64,000 bases of DNA from Persicitalea sp038235275 (GCA_038235275.1 JBBSUC010000020.1:23569-87568), one strand, 5' to 3'. Positions 49,111 through 57,971 are shown, counted from the first letter of the stretch. The notes: generated by a model not told the origin, from the letters alone. Made by a program: numbers and translations.

Positions 49111-49842
49111 ATGCAGAAAGAAATCGTCGAGTGGCACAGCCCGTCCCTCAATAAGAATATGAAAATGGCCGTCTATGGTCATTATGGCACCGCGCTGCTC
49201 ATGATTCCTTCGGCGGCTTCGGACCATTTGGAATACGAACACTTTGGGCTGATCGAGGCCATTCGGCCTTACATCGACTCAGGGAAGGTGAAAGTGTTTT
49301 GCGTGGAGAGCATCAACGGTGAGAGCTGGCTGAATCCCTGTATGTCCGGTTATGAGCAAGCCGTTCGGTACCAGGATTTCAATGATTACATCACTCGGGA
49401 GGTAATTCCTTTTATCCATACTTCCGCCAGCCCCGAAACCCAGATTATCTCCTGCGGGGTCTCGATGGGCGCGTTACACGCCGCCAATCTTTTTTTCAAA
49501 CATCCCGACATAATTCAAGGCGTACTGGCTCTAAGCGGCGTGTATGATCTGAGCGCCTACACTAACGGCTACTACGACGACAACGTCTACTTTAATTCCC
49601 CCGTCCATTATCTGCGCAACCTCAACGCGCAATGGCACCTGGATCTTTACCGCCAAAGCCGCCACATTCACTTCGTCACGGGTTCGGGCGACTACGAAGA
49701 CCCTGATTCCTCCCGCCAAATCTCGGAAATTCTAAATTCTAAAGATGTCTATAATGAATTAGACATCTGGGGCAAAGACATGCCGCATGAATGGTGGGTT
49801 TGGCAACGGATGCTGCCGTATTATTTGGAAACGAGGTTTTGA
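49111..49842 (+). CDS. Esterase-family alpha/beta hydrolase
   Basis: A 243-residue cytoplasmic protein of the putative esterase (EstD/FrsA-like) type. It starts MQKEIVEWHSPSLNKNMKMAVYG; the nucleophile elbow is GVSMGA with S118; D196-type acids lie in TGSGDYEDPDSS and the catalytic His is probably in KDMPHEWWVWQRMLPYYL. Similar proteins are annotated as esterases; the substrate is not known. It is a single-gene unit that converges with pheS. Confidence 0.85.
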   Translation: MQKEIVEWHSPSLNKNMKMAVYGHYGTALLMIPSAASDHLEYEHFGLIEAIRPYIDSGKVKVFCVESINGESWLNPCMSGYEQAVRYQDFNDYITREVIPFIHTSASPETQIISCGVSMGALHAANLFFKHPDIIQGVLALSGVYDLSAYTNGYYDDNVYFNSPVHYLRNLNAQWHLDLYRQSRHIHFVTGSGDYEDPDSSRQISEILNSKDVYNELDIWGKDMPHEWWVWQRMLPYYLETRF

Positions 49843-49846
49843 AAAG

Positions 49847-49937
49847 AGGCACAAAGTTTTTGAGTGTAGGTTAAGAAATCACACGTGTTTCGAGAATCCG
49901 GCGAAAGCTAACTCTGTGCCTTTGGAACTTTGTGCCT
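49847..49937. repeat. GGCACAAAG inverted repeat between convergent genes
   Basis: AGGCACAAAGTT at 49847-49858 and AACTTTGTGCCT at 49926-49937 form a 12-bp perfect inverted repeat with a large loop, followed by TTTTTTC. It may act as terminator for the esterase gene and belongs to the GGCACAAAG repeat group. Confidence 0.5.
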
Positions 49938-49941
49938 TTTT

Positions 49942-50982
49942 TCATCCTCCTGAAAACTGCCCCAAAAACCTAACGTCATTTTCCGTAAAGAAACGCAGAT
50001 CTTTGATGCCGTAGCGAAGCATGGTGATGCGCTCGATGCCCATGCCAAAGGCGAAACCCGTGTAGGTCTCGGGGTCGATGCCACAGTTGGACAGGACGTT
50101 GGGATCGACCATGCCGGAGCCGGCGATCTCGACCCAACCCGTGTATTTACAGACATTACAACCTGCACCCTTGCAGATGAAGCAGGAAACGTCGATTTCG
50201 GCGCTTGGTTCGGTAAAAGGAAAATAGGAGGGGCGTAGCCGAATTTTCGAGTCCTTATCGAACATCTCCTTGGCAAAATGGAACAGAGTATCCTTCAAAT
50301 CCTTGAAACTGACGTTCGTATCCACGTAAAGCCCTTCCACCTGATGGAAAATGCAGTGGGCGCGGGCCGAAATGGCTTCGTTGCGGAACACCCGGCCCGG
50401 CATAATGGAGCGAATGGGCGGCTTTTTGTGCTCCATCAGCCGCACCTGTACGTTGGAGGTATGGGTGCGTAACAGCACGTCCTCGTTCACGTGAGCTTCG
50501 CTTTTTTCAATGAAAAACGTGTCCTGCATCTCGCGGGCGGGGTGGTTGTCGGGAAAGTTCAGCGCTCCGAAGTTATACCAATCCGTCTCGATTTCGGGGC
50601 CATCGGCCACGTTGAACCCCATGCGCTCGAAAATCTCGATGATGCGCCGCCGTACGATGGTCAACGGGTGCAGGCTACCCATTTGGTTGGGAACCACGGG
50701 TAAAGTTAGATCCACCGAAGGTCCGGTGTCGCCTGATTTACCATCATCTAAGTTGGTGCTAAATTCCTCAAATCGTTCCTGAACGCGGTTTTTGAGTTCG
50801 TTTAATGTCTGTCCCAAGGCGCGACGGTCTTCGGGGGCTGCTTCTTTCAGGCTGCTGAAAAGGTCAGTGATGACGCCTTTTCTACTTAGATAGCGCAGTC
50901 GGTAAGCTTCAAGTGCTTCTTTCGTGGTGACTTCGCTCTGATTTATCTCAATTAAGAGTTCTTTTACCTTCTCCGCAATCAT
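49942..50982 (-). CDS. pheS: Phenylalanyl-tRNA synthetase alpha subunit
   Basis: A 346-residue class II aminoacyl-tRNA synthetase subunit. Landmarks: the N-terminal coiled coil (LEAYRLRYLSRKGVITDLF), HPLTIVRRRIIEIFERMGF, LLRTHTSNVQVRLM, GRVFRNEAISARAHCIFHQVEG (motif 2), RLRPSYFPFTEPSAEIDVSC and the C-terminal GFAFGMGIERITMLRYGI (motif 3). A zinc-like CFICKGAGCNVCKYTGW segment, normal in this group, is present. pheT is not adjacent, as is common in Bacteroidota. Confidence 0.97.
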   Translation of the reverse strand: MIAEKVKELLIEINQSEVTTKEALEAYRLRYLSRKGVITDLFSSLKEAAPEDRRALGQTLNELKNRVQERFEEFSTNLDDGKSGDTGPSVDLTLPVVPNQMGSLHPLTIVRRRIIEIFERMGFNVADGPEIETDWYNFGALNFPDNHPAREMQDTFFIEKSEAHVNEDVLLRTHTSNVQVRLMEHKKPPIRSIMPGRVFRNEAISARAHCIFHQVEGLYVDTNVSFKDLKDTLFHFAKEMFDKDSKIRLRPSYFPFTEPSAEIDVSCFICKGAGCNVCKYTGWVEIAGSGMVDPNVLSNCGIDPETYTGFAFGMGIERITMLRYGIKDLRFFTENDVRFLGQFSGG

Positions 50983-51364
50983 GTGGATTATATGAGTTTA
51001 TGTCGGCGGGGCATCCGTGGCGACAACCCTACTGCCTGTAAGTTTAGAGCAATCAGATTCTAAGGCTAATACATTGAGGGGCGCAAAGATAACCAATAAC
51101 GGGCTAGGCTTTACGGTATAGAATCACGATAAAGTCGAAAAGGAGGGTGAAAATATTTTCGTTGCCTAAAAACCAAGCAAAAAATACAACGAGTAGAAAT
51201 ACCTGATTTACTAAGTGGCGTTACGCCTTTTTGAAGGTTAATTATTTTTAATAATCTGTAATTGAGGTTGTTGGAATGTAATGCGTAGAACTACGTATTT
51301 TTTTAGGGTGAAGTGATCCGTTAAATTTGACCTATCGATTCCGTAAACCTGCCCCCGTAAAGTT
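50983..51364. other. Divergent intergenic region before LytTR gene
   Basis: 382 bp holding the pheS promoter, a GC-rich unit TGTCGGCGGGGCATCCGTGG that ends in CGACA (51001-51025, inverted TGTCG/CGACA ends) and the palindrome at 51281. No gene was seen. Confidence 0.5.
51281..51298. promoter_or_regulatory. Palindrome ATGCGTAGAACTACGTAT
   Basis: An 18-bp near-perfect palindrome followed by a T-run, 67 bp before the stand-alone LytTR gene. The placement suggests an operator for that regulator; a terminator on the plus strand is the alternative. Confidence 0.45.
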
Positions 51365-51760
51365 ATGAACAGCTTCTCTAGTTATACGCTCCCCGCTCCT
51401 TTCGTCAAAAGGTCTTCTGTTACCCGAGAAATCGCCATCCACCTGACGGGAAAGACGCTACTTCTTAAACCCGAAGACATCACCTGTTTGGAAGGCGAGG
51501 GTAATTATACCTTCATTTACACTTGCCGGGGCAAACGCTATTTGGTTTCGCGGACGCTAAAAAGTCTTACCGAACACCTGGACGGGAGTTTTCTGAGAGT
51601 GCATAAATCATATATTATCAATACGCACTTCATTGTTGAACGCCTGGACGAAGACCGGGTAATACGGATGTCCTGCGGCAAGAAAGCCACTGTTTCACGC
51701 CGGAAAGTCAAGGAAATCATTGAGATACTAGATAAAGAGGAAAGCCGCATTTCTGCCTGA
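51365..51760 (+). CDS. Stand-alone LytTR DNA-binding protein
   Basis: A 131-residue protein made only of a LytTR domain (about 27-125): LLLKPEDITCLEGEGNYTFIY, YLVSRTLKSLTEHLDGSFLRVHKSYIINTHFI, and TVSRRKVKEIIEILDK. There is no receiver domain, so activity is controlled by another means than phosphorylation of this chain. No kinase is next to it. Such single-domain LytTR regulators are common in Cytophagales. The palindrome at 51281 may be its own binding site. Confidence 0.88.
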   Translation: MNSFSSYTLPAPFVKRSSVTREIAIHLTGKTLLLKPEDITCLEGEGNYTFIYTCRGKRYLVSRTLKSLTEHLDGSFLRVHKSYIINTHFIVERLDEDRVIRMSCGKKATVSRRKVKEIIEILDKEESRISA

Positions 51761-51811
51761 TTATTTCTAACTTAAAATACTAAATACCTTCATTTTTAGT
51801 GGGTTAAATCG

Positions 51812-51850
51812 CAAACAGCAGCCATCGCTTGTACGAAGGCTGCTTGTTTT
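51812..51850 (+). terminator. Terminator after LytTR gene
   Basis: AGCAGCC and GGCTGCT, extended by CAAAC/GTTTTG, form a hairpin about 55 bp after the stop, followed by TTGTTTTGTTTT. Confidence 0.6.
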
Positions 51851-51932
51851 GTTTTATAAGGAGTACCAAAGTTCCTGAGTACCTAAGTGTTTTCAGTTAA
51901 GCGAGTAAGGAACGATGAGTACTCCTTTTCCT

Positions 51933-51964
51933 CAGGTACTCAGGTACTCAGGTACTCAGGTACT
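51933..51964. repeat. Tandem repeat, four copies of CAGGTACT
   Basis: Four perfect copies of an 8-mer, 13 bp from the 3' end of the porin-like gene (stop complement at 51977). GAGTACC/GAGTACCT units also lie at 51862-51884, similar to those at 26066-26100. Confidence 0.75.
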
Positions 51965-51976
51965 TTGCCCCTCCCT

Positions 51977-52708
51977 TTAAATCAACTTAATCCCCAAAGT
52001 CACCTGCCAGGAACTGAGTTTTTGCTTGACGGTGGTACTACCTCCTCCTATTTGCTGATTGTTGACCTTAAAACTGGCCAGGTCGGTGAAGGTGCCTTCG
52101 CGGCGCACGTCGATACTAAATCCGAAAATATCCAAACCTGCGCCGACCTGATAGCCGTACACGGCTTGCGAAAGGGCGTTATTTAGTCCACCCGAGGTAT
52201 ACTGCTGAAAAGCGTCGCGGAGTTTTTGGTTATCACCCACGCGGAAGGAAGCCATCGGCCCGGCGTTTATGCGAAACGGCCCACCTTTCAAGCCGACCAG
52301 AATCGGGACATCGATGCTGCTGAACCGAACATCGACCTGCTGCTTGACGGGAATGTCGCCGTCGTTTTGGATAATGTCGAACGTGCCGCCTTTTGTCGAA
52401 AGCAGTACCTCAGGCTGCACGTAAAGGTGCCGGCCAAAGCGCATGTACACGCCACCCGCAAATCCCGTGCGGCTGTCGAGACTTTCCTGAATGTTGTCGC
52501 GAACCTCTTGGCCGTTGTATTTCAGGAAGGGATTGCCGTTGGCGTCGTAACGGGTCGTCAGGAAATTTCCCATTGTGAGTTGCGATAGGTTTACTCCGCC
52601 CTTCACTCCGAAAGCAAAACCACCACCTTTGCGGTTTTGGGCAAAAGAAGTCGTGCCGCACAGGCAGCAGAAAAGGAGGGCAATGGGAGTGATTCTGATT
52701 TTTCTCAT
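51977..52708 (-). CDS. Porin-family outer-membrane beta-barrel protein
   Basis: A 243-residue protein with a signal peptide (MRKIRITPIALLFCCLCGTTSFAQ) and a small eight-strand barrel of the OMP_b-brl_2 type common in Bacteroidota: FAFGVKGGVNLSQL, TGFAGGVYMRFGRHLYVQPEVLLS, VPILVGLKGGPFRINAGPMASF, GYQVGAGLDIFGFSIDVRREG and the terminal WQVTLGIKLI. The function is probably structural or transport at the outer membrane. It is transcribed alone. Confidence 0.9.
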   Translation of the reverse strand: MRKIRITPIALLFCCLCGTTSFAQNRKGGGFAFGVKGGVNLSQLTMGNFLTTRYDANGNPFLKYNGQEVRDNIQESLDSRTGFAGGVYMRFGRHLYVQPEVLLSTKGGTFDIIQNDGDIPVKQQVDVRFSSIDVPILVGLKGGPFRINAGPMASFRVGDNQKLRDAFQQYTSGGLNNALSQAVYGYQVGAGLDIFGFSIDVRREGTFTDLASFKVNNQQIGGGSTTVKQKLSSWQVTLGIKLI

Positions 52709-52910
52709 GGCTGTTTTTGTTGTTGACTCGTTGATTCGAGTATTTGTTGATTTGTTTTGTGGAGGATTGTTTAATCAGAAGGCGGAATTTTTATTGACAA
52801 CGAACCGAAAGGAACGAGTGTACAGGTAGTCGCGTTTTTCTGAACCTTCTTTAATCGATCATCAGTTATGATACCTTGTCGTTAAGACATCCTAACGGTA
52901 CCTACCCCCT

Positions 52911-54278
52911 ATGGCTAAAATAAAAACGGCATATTTCTGTCAGAATTGCGGACACAACTCTCCAAAATGGTTGGGAAAGTGTCCTTCCTGCGGCGAATGG
53001 AATACGTTTGTCGAAGAATTGATTGAAAAAGAAGACAAAAACGGCCCGGTGGTCTGGAAGTCGGTATCGCTCACGAGCAAGCCCAAAGCTATCTCCGAGA
53101 TAAAATACGAGCAGGAACCCCGCGTCCGCACGACCGATGTGGAGCTGAACCGCGTGCTGGGCGGCGGCATCGTAGGCGGCTCCCTGGTGCTGATTGGCGG
53201 CGAGCCGGGCATCGGCAAATCCACGCTCATGCTGCAAATTGCGCTAACGCTTTCGGACAAAAAAGTGCTGTACATTTCGGGTGAAGAATCGGAACAGCAG
53301 ATCAAGATGCGCGCCGAGCGGATGGACAGTAAAAGCGATAACTGCTTTATCCTGACCGACAACTCCACGACCAATATTTTCCGGCAAATCGAGGAAATGG
53401 ACCCCGATATTATCATCGTGGATTCCATCCAGACCATGCAGTCACCGCTGATCGAGACCGGGGCGGGCAGCGTTTCGCAGGTGCGGCAGTGTACGGCGGA
53501 ATTCATGAAATACGCCAAAGAAACCGATACGCCGACCTTTATGATCGGCCACATCACTAAAGACGGTTCGCTGGCCGGACCAAAGGTGCTGGAACACATG
53601 GTGGATACGGTGCTGCAATTCGAGGGCGACCGTCACACGTCGTACCGAATTTTACGCACGACCAAAAACCGCTTCGGCAGTACTTCAGAATTAGGCATTT
53701 ATGAAATGCAAAGTACCGGGCTGCGGCAGGTGACGAATCCCTCGGAAATTCTGATTTCGCAGCGCGACGAGCCGCTGAGCGGCATTACCATCGGCTCGAT
53801 GCTGGAAGGCAACCGTCCGCTGATGATCGAGATACAGTCGTTGGTGAGCGTGGCGAATTACGGCACGCCGCAACGCAGCAGCACGGGCTTCGACGCCAAG
53901 CGATTGCAAATGTTGCTGGCGGTACTTGAGAAGCGCGGCGGCTTCCGGTTGGGAATCCAGGACGTTTTTCTGAACATTGCCGGAGGACTGAGAGTGGACG
54001 ATCCGGCCCTGGATTTGGCAGTAGTCACGTCCATCGTATCTTCTTACGAGGATATACCGTTGCCGGGTTCGGTTTGCTTTTCAGCGGAGGTAGGCTTGGG
54101 GGGCGAAGTGCGGGCGGTCAACCGCATCGAGAGCCGCATTTCGGAAGCGCAGAAGCTGGGTTTTGAAACAATTTACGTTTCAAAATACAACACCAAGGGT
54201 TTGGACGTAAGCGAGTACGACATAGAAGTAAAGCCCGTCGCGCGGCTGGACGAAATCTTTGAGCAGCTACTTCGTTGA
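52911..54278 (+). CDS. radA: DNA repair/recombination protein RadA
   Basis: A 455-residue RecA-like ATPase that promotes branch migration at recombination intermediates. The N-terminal zinc finger has C10, C13, C24 and C27 (FCQNCGHNSPKWLGKCPSCGEW). Walker A is GGEPGIGKST at 96-105, the KNRFGS motif follows in RTTKNRFGSTSE, and the C-terminal Lon-protease-like domain shows VFLNIAGGLRVDDPALDLAV and SAEVGLGGEVRAV. Its last 12 bp overlap the end of a convergent histidine-kinase gene. Confidence 0.97.
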   Translation: MAKIKTAYFCQNCGHNSPKWLGKCPSCGEWNTFVEELIEKEDKNGPVVWKSVSLTSKPKAISEIKYEQEPRVRTTDVELNRVLGGGIVGGSLVLIGGEPGIGKSTLMLQIALTLSDKKVLYISGEESEQQIKMRAERMDSKSDNCFILTDNSTTNIFRQIEEMDPDIIIVDSIQTMQSPLIETGAGSVSQVRQCTAEFMKYAKETDTPTFMIGHITKDGSLAGPKVLEHMVDTVLQFEGDRHTSYRILRTTKNRFGSTSELGIYEMQSTGLRQVTNPSEILISQRDEPLSGITIGSMLEGNRPLMIEIQSLVSVANYGTPQRSSTGFDAKRLQMLLAVLEKRGGFRLGIQDVFLNIAGGLRVDDPALDLAVVTSIVSSYEDIPLPGSVCFSAEVGLGGEVRAVNRIESRISEAQKLGFETIYVSKYNTKGLDVSEYDIEVKPVARLDEIFEQLLR

Positions 54279-55148
54279 GGACGAGACGGGAAGCACAAGC
54301 CTGAAATCACTGCCTTCGCCTTCCTGGCTGTCCAGTTCGAGGTTCCAGTGGTGCGCCTGTGCGATTTGTTGCACATAGCTTAGGCCCAAACCGAAGCCCT
54401 TGACGTTGGCCGAGTTATCCTGAACGCGGTAAAAATTATTGAAGATTTTCTTCTGTTCGTGCTTGGGAATGCCGATGCCGTTGTCCCGCACCGACACAAT
54501 TACCTTATCGGCGACTTGTCGGGTACTTACCCGAATTTTCGGGTTGACGGGCGTATATTTGAGGGCATTGTCGATCAGGTTGAAGAGAACGTTTGAAAAG
54601 TGCTGCCGATCCACCGTTACCGACGCATCGTAAGATTCTAATTCGGCCAAAATTCGGCCCTCGTAACGGCTCAATAAACCAGAAACCAGGGTATCGACAG
54701 GGGTTTTCTCCGGTTTTAATAACAACGTCCGATTTTCGGCTTTGGCGATGTGCAATACGTTGTCGATATGCCACTGCATCCGGTTGCCCTCCTCTTTCAC
54801 AATTCTGACATACTTAGCCAAACGTTCCGGCGAATCAGCCACCGAGGGCTTGTCCAGCATATTGGCCGCCAGGGTGATGCTGGACACGGGCGTCTGCAAT
54901 TCATGCGTCATTTTGTACATAAAGTCCATCTGACTTTGCGAGGAAGCCTTGGAAACGGTCGATCGCCAACCCAGAATGGCCATGACCAGGATGGAAAGCA
55001 GCAAGCTGGCGGCGAAAGCCCCCGAGTAGAAAAACTGCGTATTGATGCCGCCCGCCCAAGGCGGGATGCCGGTTATCAGGGCGATGGCGGAAAGAAAAGC
55101 TACCAGTCCCAGTAAGACAAAGCTCCACTTAATTCTCGATGTGGTCAT
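54267..55148 (-). CDS. Membrane sensor histidine kinase without adjacent regulator
   Basis: A 293-residue kinase: two helices (about 9-28 and 40-60) frame a very short periplasmic loop, then HisKA with H82 in KMTHELQTPVSSI and HATPase with LFNLIDNALKYTP, SVRDNGIGIPKHEQKKIF and GFGLGLSYVQQIAQ. No HAMP or PAS domain is seen, so sensing is probably intramembrane. No response regulator lies next to it. It converges on radA with a 12-bp overlap of the coding ends. Confidence 0.9.
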   Translation of the reverse strand: MTTSRIKWSFVLLGLVAFLSAIALITGIPPWAGGINTQFFYSGAFAASLLLSILVMAILGWRSTVSKASSQSQMDFMYKMTHELQTPVSSITLAANMLDKPSVADSPERLAKYVRIVKEEGNRMQWHIDNVLHIAKAENRTLLLKPEKTPVDTLVSGLLSRYEGRILAELESYDASVTVDRQHFSNVLFNLIDNALKYTPVNPKIRVSTRQVADKVIVSVRDNGIGIPKHEQKKIFNNFYRVQDNSANVKGFGLGLSYVQQIAQAHHWNLELDSQEGEGSDFRLVLPVSSSTK

Positions 55149-55171
55149 GCAACTACTTGTTTTCCAAACAC

Positions 55172-55208
55172 AAAAAGGCCTCGATCCTTAGCTTTAAGTC
55201 AGGATCGA
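55172..55208 (-). terminator. Terminator after class V aminotransferase gene
   Basis: TCGATCCT and AGGATCGA (55181-55188 and 55201-55208) form a stem, followed on the minus strand by GGCCTTTTTGTG. It lies about 115 bp after the stop. Confidence 0.55.
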
Positions 55209-55322
55209 ACTTAAATTCACGAATGGGCGTAGGCAAAACAGACCTTAGAAGGAAAGTCTTGCTGAGGTAACCCGATTTGTGAAACAAACGTTGAAGCCAA
55301 TCTGCTTTTTTAACGGCACAGA

Positions 55323-56624
55323 CTAGCTTTTTTCCTTTTTCCGAGCTTCCTCGGTAATCGTGTTTAGTGTGCCGACCAAGCGGTCGAGGTCTTTGAGCGA
55401 GGTATAAACGTTGGGCGTAACGCGCACCCCGCTGATGTTTTCCCACACGATGCTCGTCGTGTGGATTTTGGCTTTGGCAAACAATTCCCGGTCAACCTCA
55501 GCGGGCGTCATGCCCGCTACCGAGACTAAGGCAATTGCTCCGCCGTATTTTGGGCTTTTGGGCGTGTGGATCGTCACTCCCGGCATATCGCGGGCTTTAT
55601 CGGTCCAGTACCTTTGCAGGTAATGCAACCGGGCATATTTGCGGTCGCTGCCAATACCGTTGTGAAAGTCCACCGCCGTGCCTATGGCCATTTCTGAGGC
55701 AAACGAGCGGGTTCCCAGGCTCTCAAACTTACGGATGTCGGGGCCGTCCGGTTCATTGTTGGAGAGTAAAGCCCACACATTCTTGATTTTATCTTTTTTA
55801 ACGTACATCATCCCGCTGCCAAAAGGAGCGCACAGCCACTTGTGCAGGCTGGTAGCATAGTAATCACAGCCCAGTTCAGGAATTTTGTAGACAAGGTGTG
55901 CGAACGAATGCGCCCCGTCCACGACGACTTCGATTCCTTGCTTGTGGGCGGCGTCGGCGATCTTGCGGGCGGGCTGCACCTGTCCGACCCAGTTAATGAT
56001 GTGCGTAATATGGACGACTTTGGTTTTAGGCGTAAAAGCACTGACAAATTTATCAACAAAGTAGTCGTCGTTTTCCTGCGGCAATTCCAGATTTAGCCAC
56101 ACCAATTTGATGCCCTCGCGCTTTTCGCGCTGCTTCCAGGCATTGATCATATTGGGATAATCCTGCTTGGTCAGAATTACCTCATCGCCCGCTTTGAGGT
56201 CGAGGCCGAAAATGATGGTGTTCAGCCCTTCGGTGGCATTGCGGTTAATGGCTATTTCGTCGGCCTCACAGCCCGCCACCTCGGCTAGTTTTTGGCGTAG
56301 CGCTTCCCGACCCTGATCGAGTATCCGCCACATATAATAGCTGGGAGCTTCGTTGCAGTATTGGTAAAAACGGATGTGGGCATCCTGTACAGCCTTAGGC
56401 TGCGGAGAAACACCACCATTGTTGAGATTCAGTAAGTTGGGTGATACCGTGTACTCGTTCTTGATCCAGGCCCAGTAATCTTCGTCGGTAGCGGCTTGTT
56501 GCGGGGTCAGGCCGGAAATCTGCCGATTGGCGCTTTCCAAACCTTCCGCCTGCGCGCGGTTCAGAAAGGTCGGGAGGGCAAGAGTGGTACTGGCCTGAGC
56601 AAGGAAATGACGGCGGGAAGTCAT
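55323..56624 (-). CDS. Exported class V aminotransferase-fold PLP enzyme
   Basis: A 433-residue fold-I enzyme of the isopenicillin-N epimerase-like group. The N-terminus MTSRRHFLAQAS is a twin-arginine (Tat) signal, so it is exported folded with its cofactor. Landmarks: NLNNGGVSPQPKAVQDA, NRNATEGLNTIIFGLDL, VVDGAHSFAHL with D236 and the PLP lysine K262 in YYATSLHKWLCAPFGSG. Epimerase, desulfurase-like or lyase activity is possible; the substrate is unknown. The lactonase gene lies 102 bp upstream on the same strand. Confidence 0.9.
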   Translation of the reverse strand: MTSRRHFLAQASTTLALPTFLNRAQAEGLESANRQISGLTPQQAATDEDYWAWIKNEYTVSPNLLNLNNGGVSPQPKAVQDAHIRFYQYCNEAPSYYMWRILDQGREALRQKLAEVAGCEADEIAINRNATEGLNTIIFGLDLKAGDEVILTKQDYPNMINAWKQREKREGIKLVWLNLELPQENDDYFVDKFVSAFTPKTKVVHITHIINWVGQVQPARKIADAAHKQGIEVVVDGAHSFAHLVYKIPELGCDYYATSLHKWLCAPFGSGMMYVKKDKIKNVWALLSNNEPDGPDIRKFESLGTRSFASEMAIGTAVDFHNGIGSDRKYARLHYLQRYWTDKARDMPGVTIHTPKSPKYGGAIALVSVAGMTPAEVDRELFAKAKIHTTSIVWENISGVRVTPNVYTSLKDLDRLVGTLNTITEEARKKEKS

Positions 56625-56726
56625 GAGTGGTTAGGGTATTTTTTTGCTAAAAATTCATTCAGCAATCGTTATGGATGGCGGCCATGCACCAATTTTAGCC
56701 AATAATTATTTCATAAGCAATCCCTG

Positions 56727-57821
56727 CTACAAAAACTGAACGCAAATCGGTTCTTTCAGAGCAATGCTTTTACTTAAGAAAGTCATCTTTCCCGACTTGG
56801 CATCGACCCGATATACCGTCAGGTCGTTGGTTTTCTGGTTGCCCACGACCATGAACTTTCCCGACGGGTCGAAATTGAAATCGCGCGGTGTATCCAAGCC
56901 TTCCCGCACTTCCCCCATACTTTTCAGCGTACCATTTTTAAGTATTTCAAAGCCGTGAATTGAATTGTAGCCCCGATTGGATACGTACACGTATTTCCCA
57001 TTCGGGTGCAATCTTATGGCTGCAGAGGTGTTCTTTTCTTTGAAATCAGTTGGAATAGTCGGCACAGTTTCTATTTCGGTCACCACACCTTCGCTGTCGA
57101 TGGCACAGGCTACGAGCGTCGTGTGCATTTCGTTGAGCAGGTATAGATATTTGCCCGATGGATGAATGACCAAATGCCGTGGCCCGGCACCGGGTTTGGT
57201 CGAGAAATACGCCTGAGCGGGATTAGCGACAATCTGCCCGGTTTTCTGGTCTATTTTGTAGTTCATCAATCGGTCGGTACCCAGGTCGGCCACGTACACG
57301 TAGTTGCCGTCGGGCGCAGGCACGGCGCAGTGCGCGTGCGGCTTTTCCTGCCGCGACTTGTCGGGGCCCGAACCACTAAACTGGAAGTTGGCCGAAGCAG
57401 GCAGCAATCTGCCCGACTTGTCGACCGGATACGCTGCCCAACTGCCGCTGCCATAGTTGGCCAAAAAGGCCATCCGGCCCGAGGGATGCACCGACACATG
57501 GCAGGGATTCTGGCCCGCATCGGGTTGGCGGTCGAGGTAAGTAAGTTCCCCGCCTTCGCCGACCGAAAAGGCCGCGATGGTGTTGTCCTGATTTACAGAA
57601 TACAATTTTTTCTTATCGGGCGAAAGGGTCACGTAGCCTGGTCCAACCGCATTGTTGAACGTGTCGATGACTGTGACAAGGCCGCTTTTCATGTCCAATT
57701 CACAAAGCGTAATCGACGATCCCTCGCCTCGTGCGCCAGTTCCTACGTAAAACCGCGCTTTGTCCTGTGCCTCAGTTTTGGTGAAAGCTGTCAAGGCCAG
57801 CAGGATAAGTAAGTACTTCAT
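56727..57821 (-). CDS. Secreted lactonase-family beta-propeller (YbhE/Pgl-like)
   Basis: A 364-residue seven-bladed propeller with a signal peptide (MKYLLILLALTAFTKTEA-Q). Blade repeats such as GPGYVTLSPDKKKLYSVNQ, NPCHVSVHPSGRMAFLANYG, GPRHLVIHPSGKYLYLLNE and TPRDFNFDPSGKFMVVGNQ are evident, with the HAHCAVPAPDGNYVYVADLG blade typical of 6-phosphogluconolactonase-like proteins. Export makes a role in the pentose phosphate pathway unlikely; a periplasmic sugar lactone is more plausible. Confidence 0.9.
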   Translation of the reverse strand: MKYLLILLALTAFTKTEAQDKARFYVGTGARGEGSSITLCELDMKSGLVTVIDTFNNAVGPGYVTLSPDKKKLYSVNQDNTIAAFSVGEGGELTYLDRQPDAGQNPCHVSVHPSGRMAFLANYGSGSWAAYPVDKSGRLLPASANFQFSGSGPDKSRQEKPHAHCAVPAPDGNYVYVADLGTDRLMNYKIDQKTGQIVANPAQAYFSTKPGAGPRHLVIHPSGKYLYLLNEMHTTLVACAIDSEGVVTEIETVPTIPTDFKEKNTSAAIRLHPNGKYVYVSNRGYNSIHGFEILKNGTLKSMGEVREGLDTPRDFNFDPSGKFMVVGNQKTNDLTVYRVDAKSGKMTFLSKSIALKEPICVQFL

Positions 57822-57971
57822 TAAGAATTGATTTTAAGGGAATATTAGTTGTTAAAGATGTAATGCTACCGCTTTTACCCAAAATTACAAAGCCCGCCCT
57901 GAATTGTGTAGGGTTCTCGTAGGGGACAGGAGGTAAATTTGTTTTTTTATGGTTCAAAGGCACAAAGCAGA

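Noticed and set aside
51933..51964. CRISPR-like array
   Set aside because: 8-bp tandem copies without spacers.
55153..55446. 97-codon minus-strand ORF
   Set aside because: Its first half is a shadow of the class V aminotransferase end, and the rest covers the terminator hairpin.
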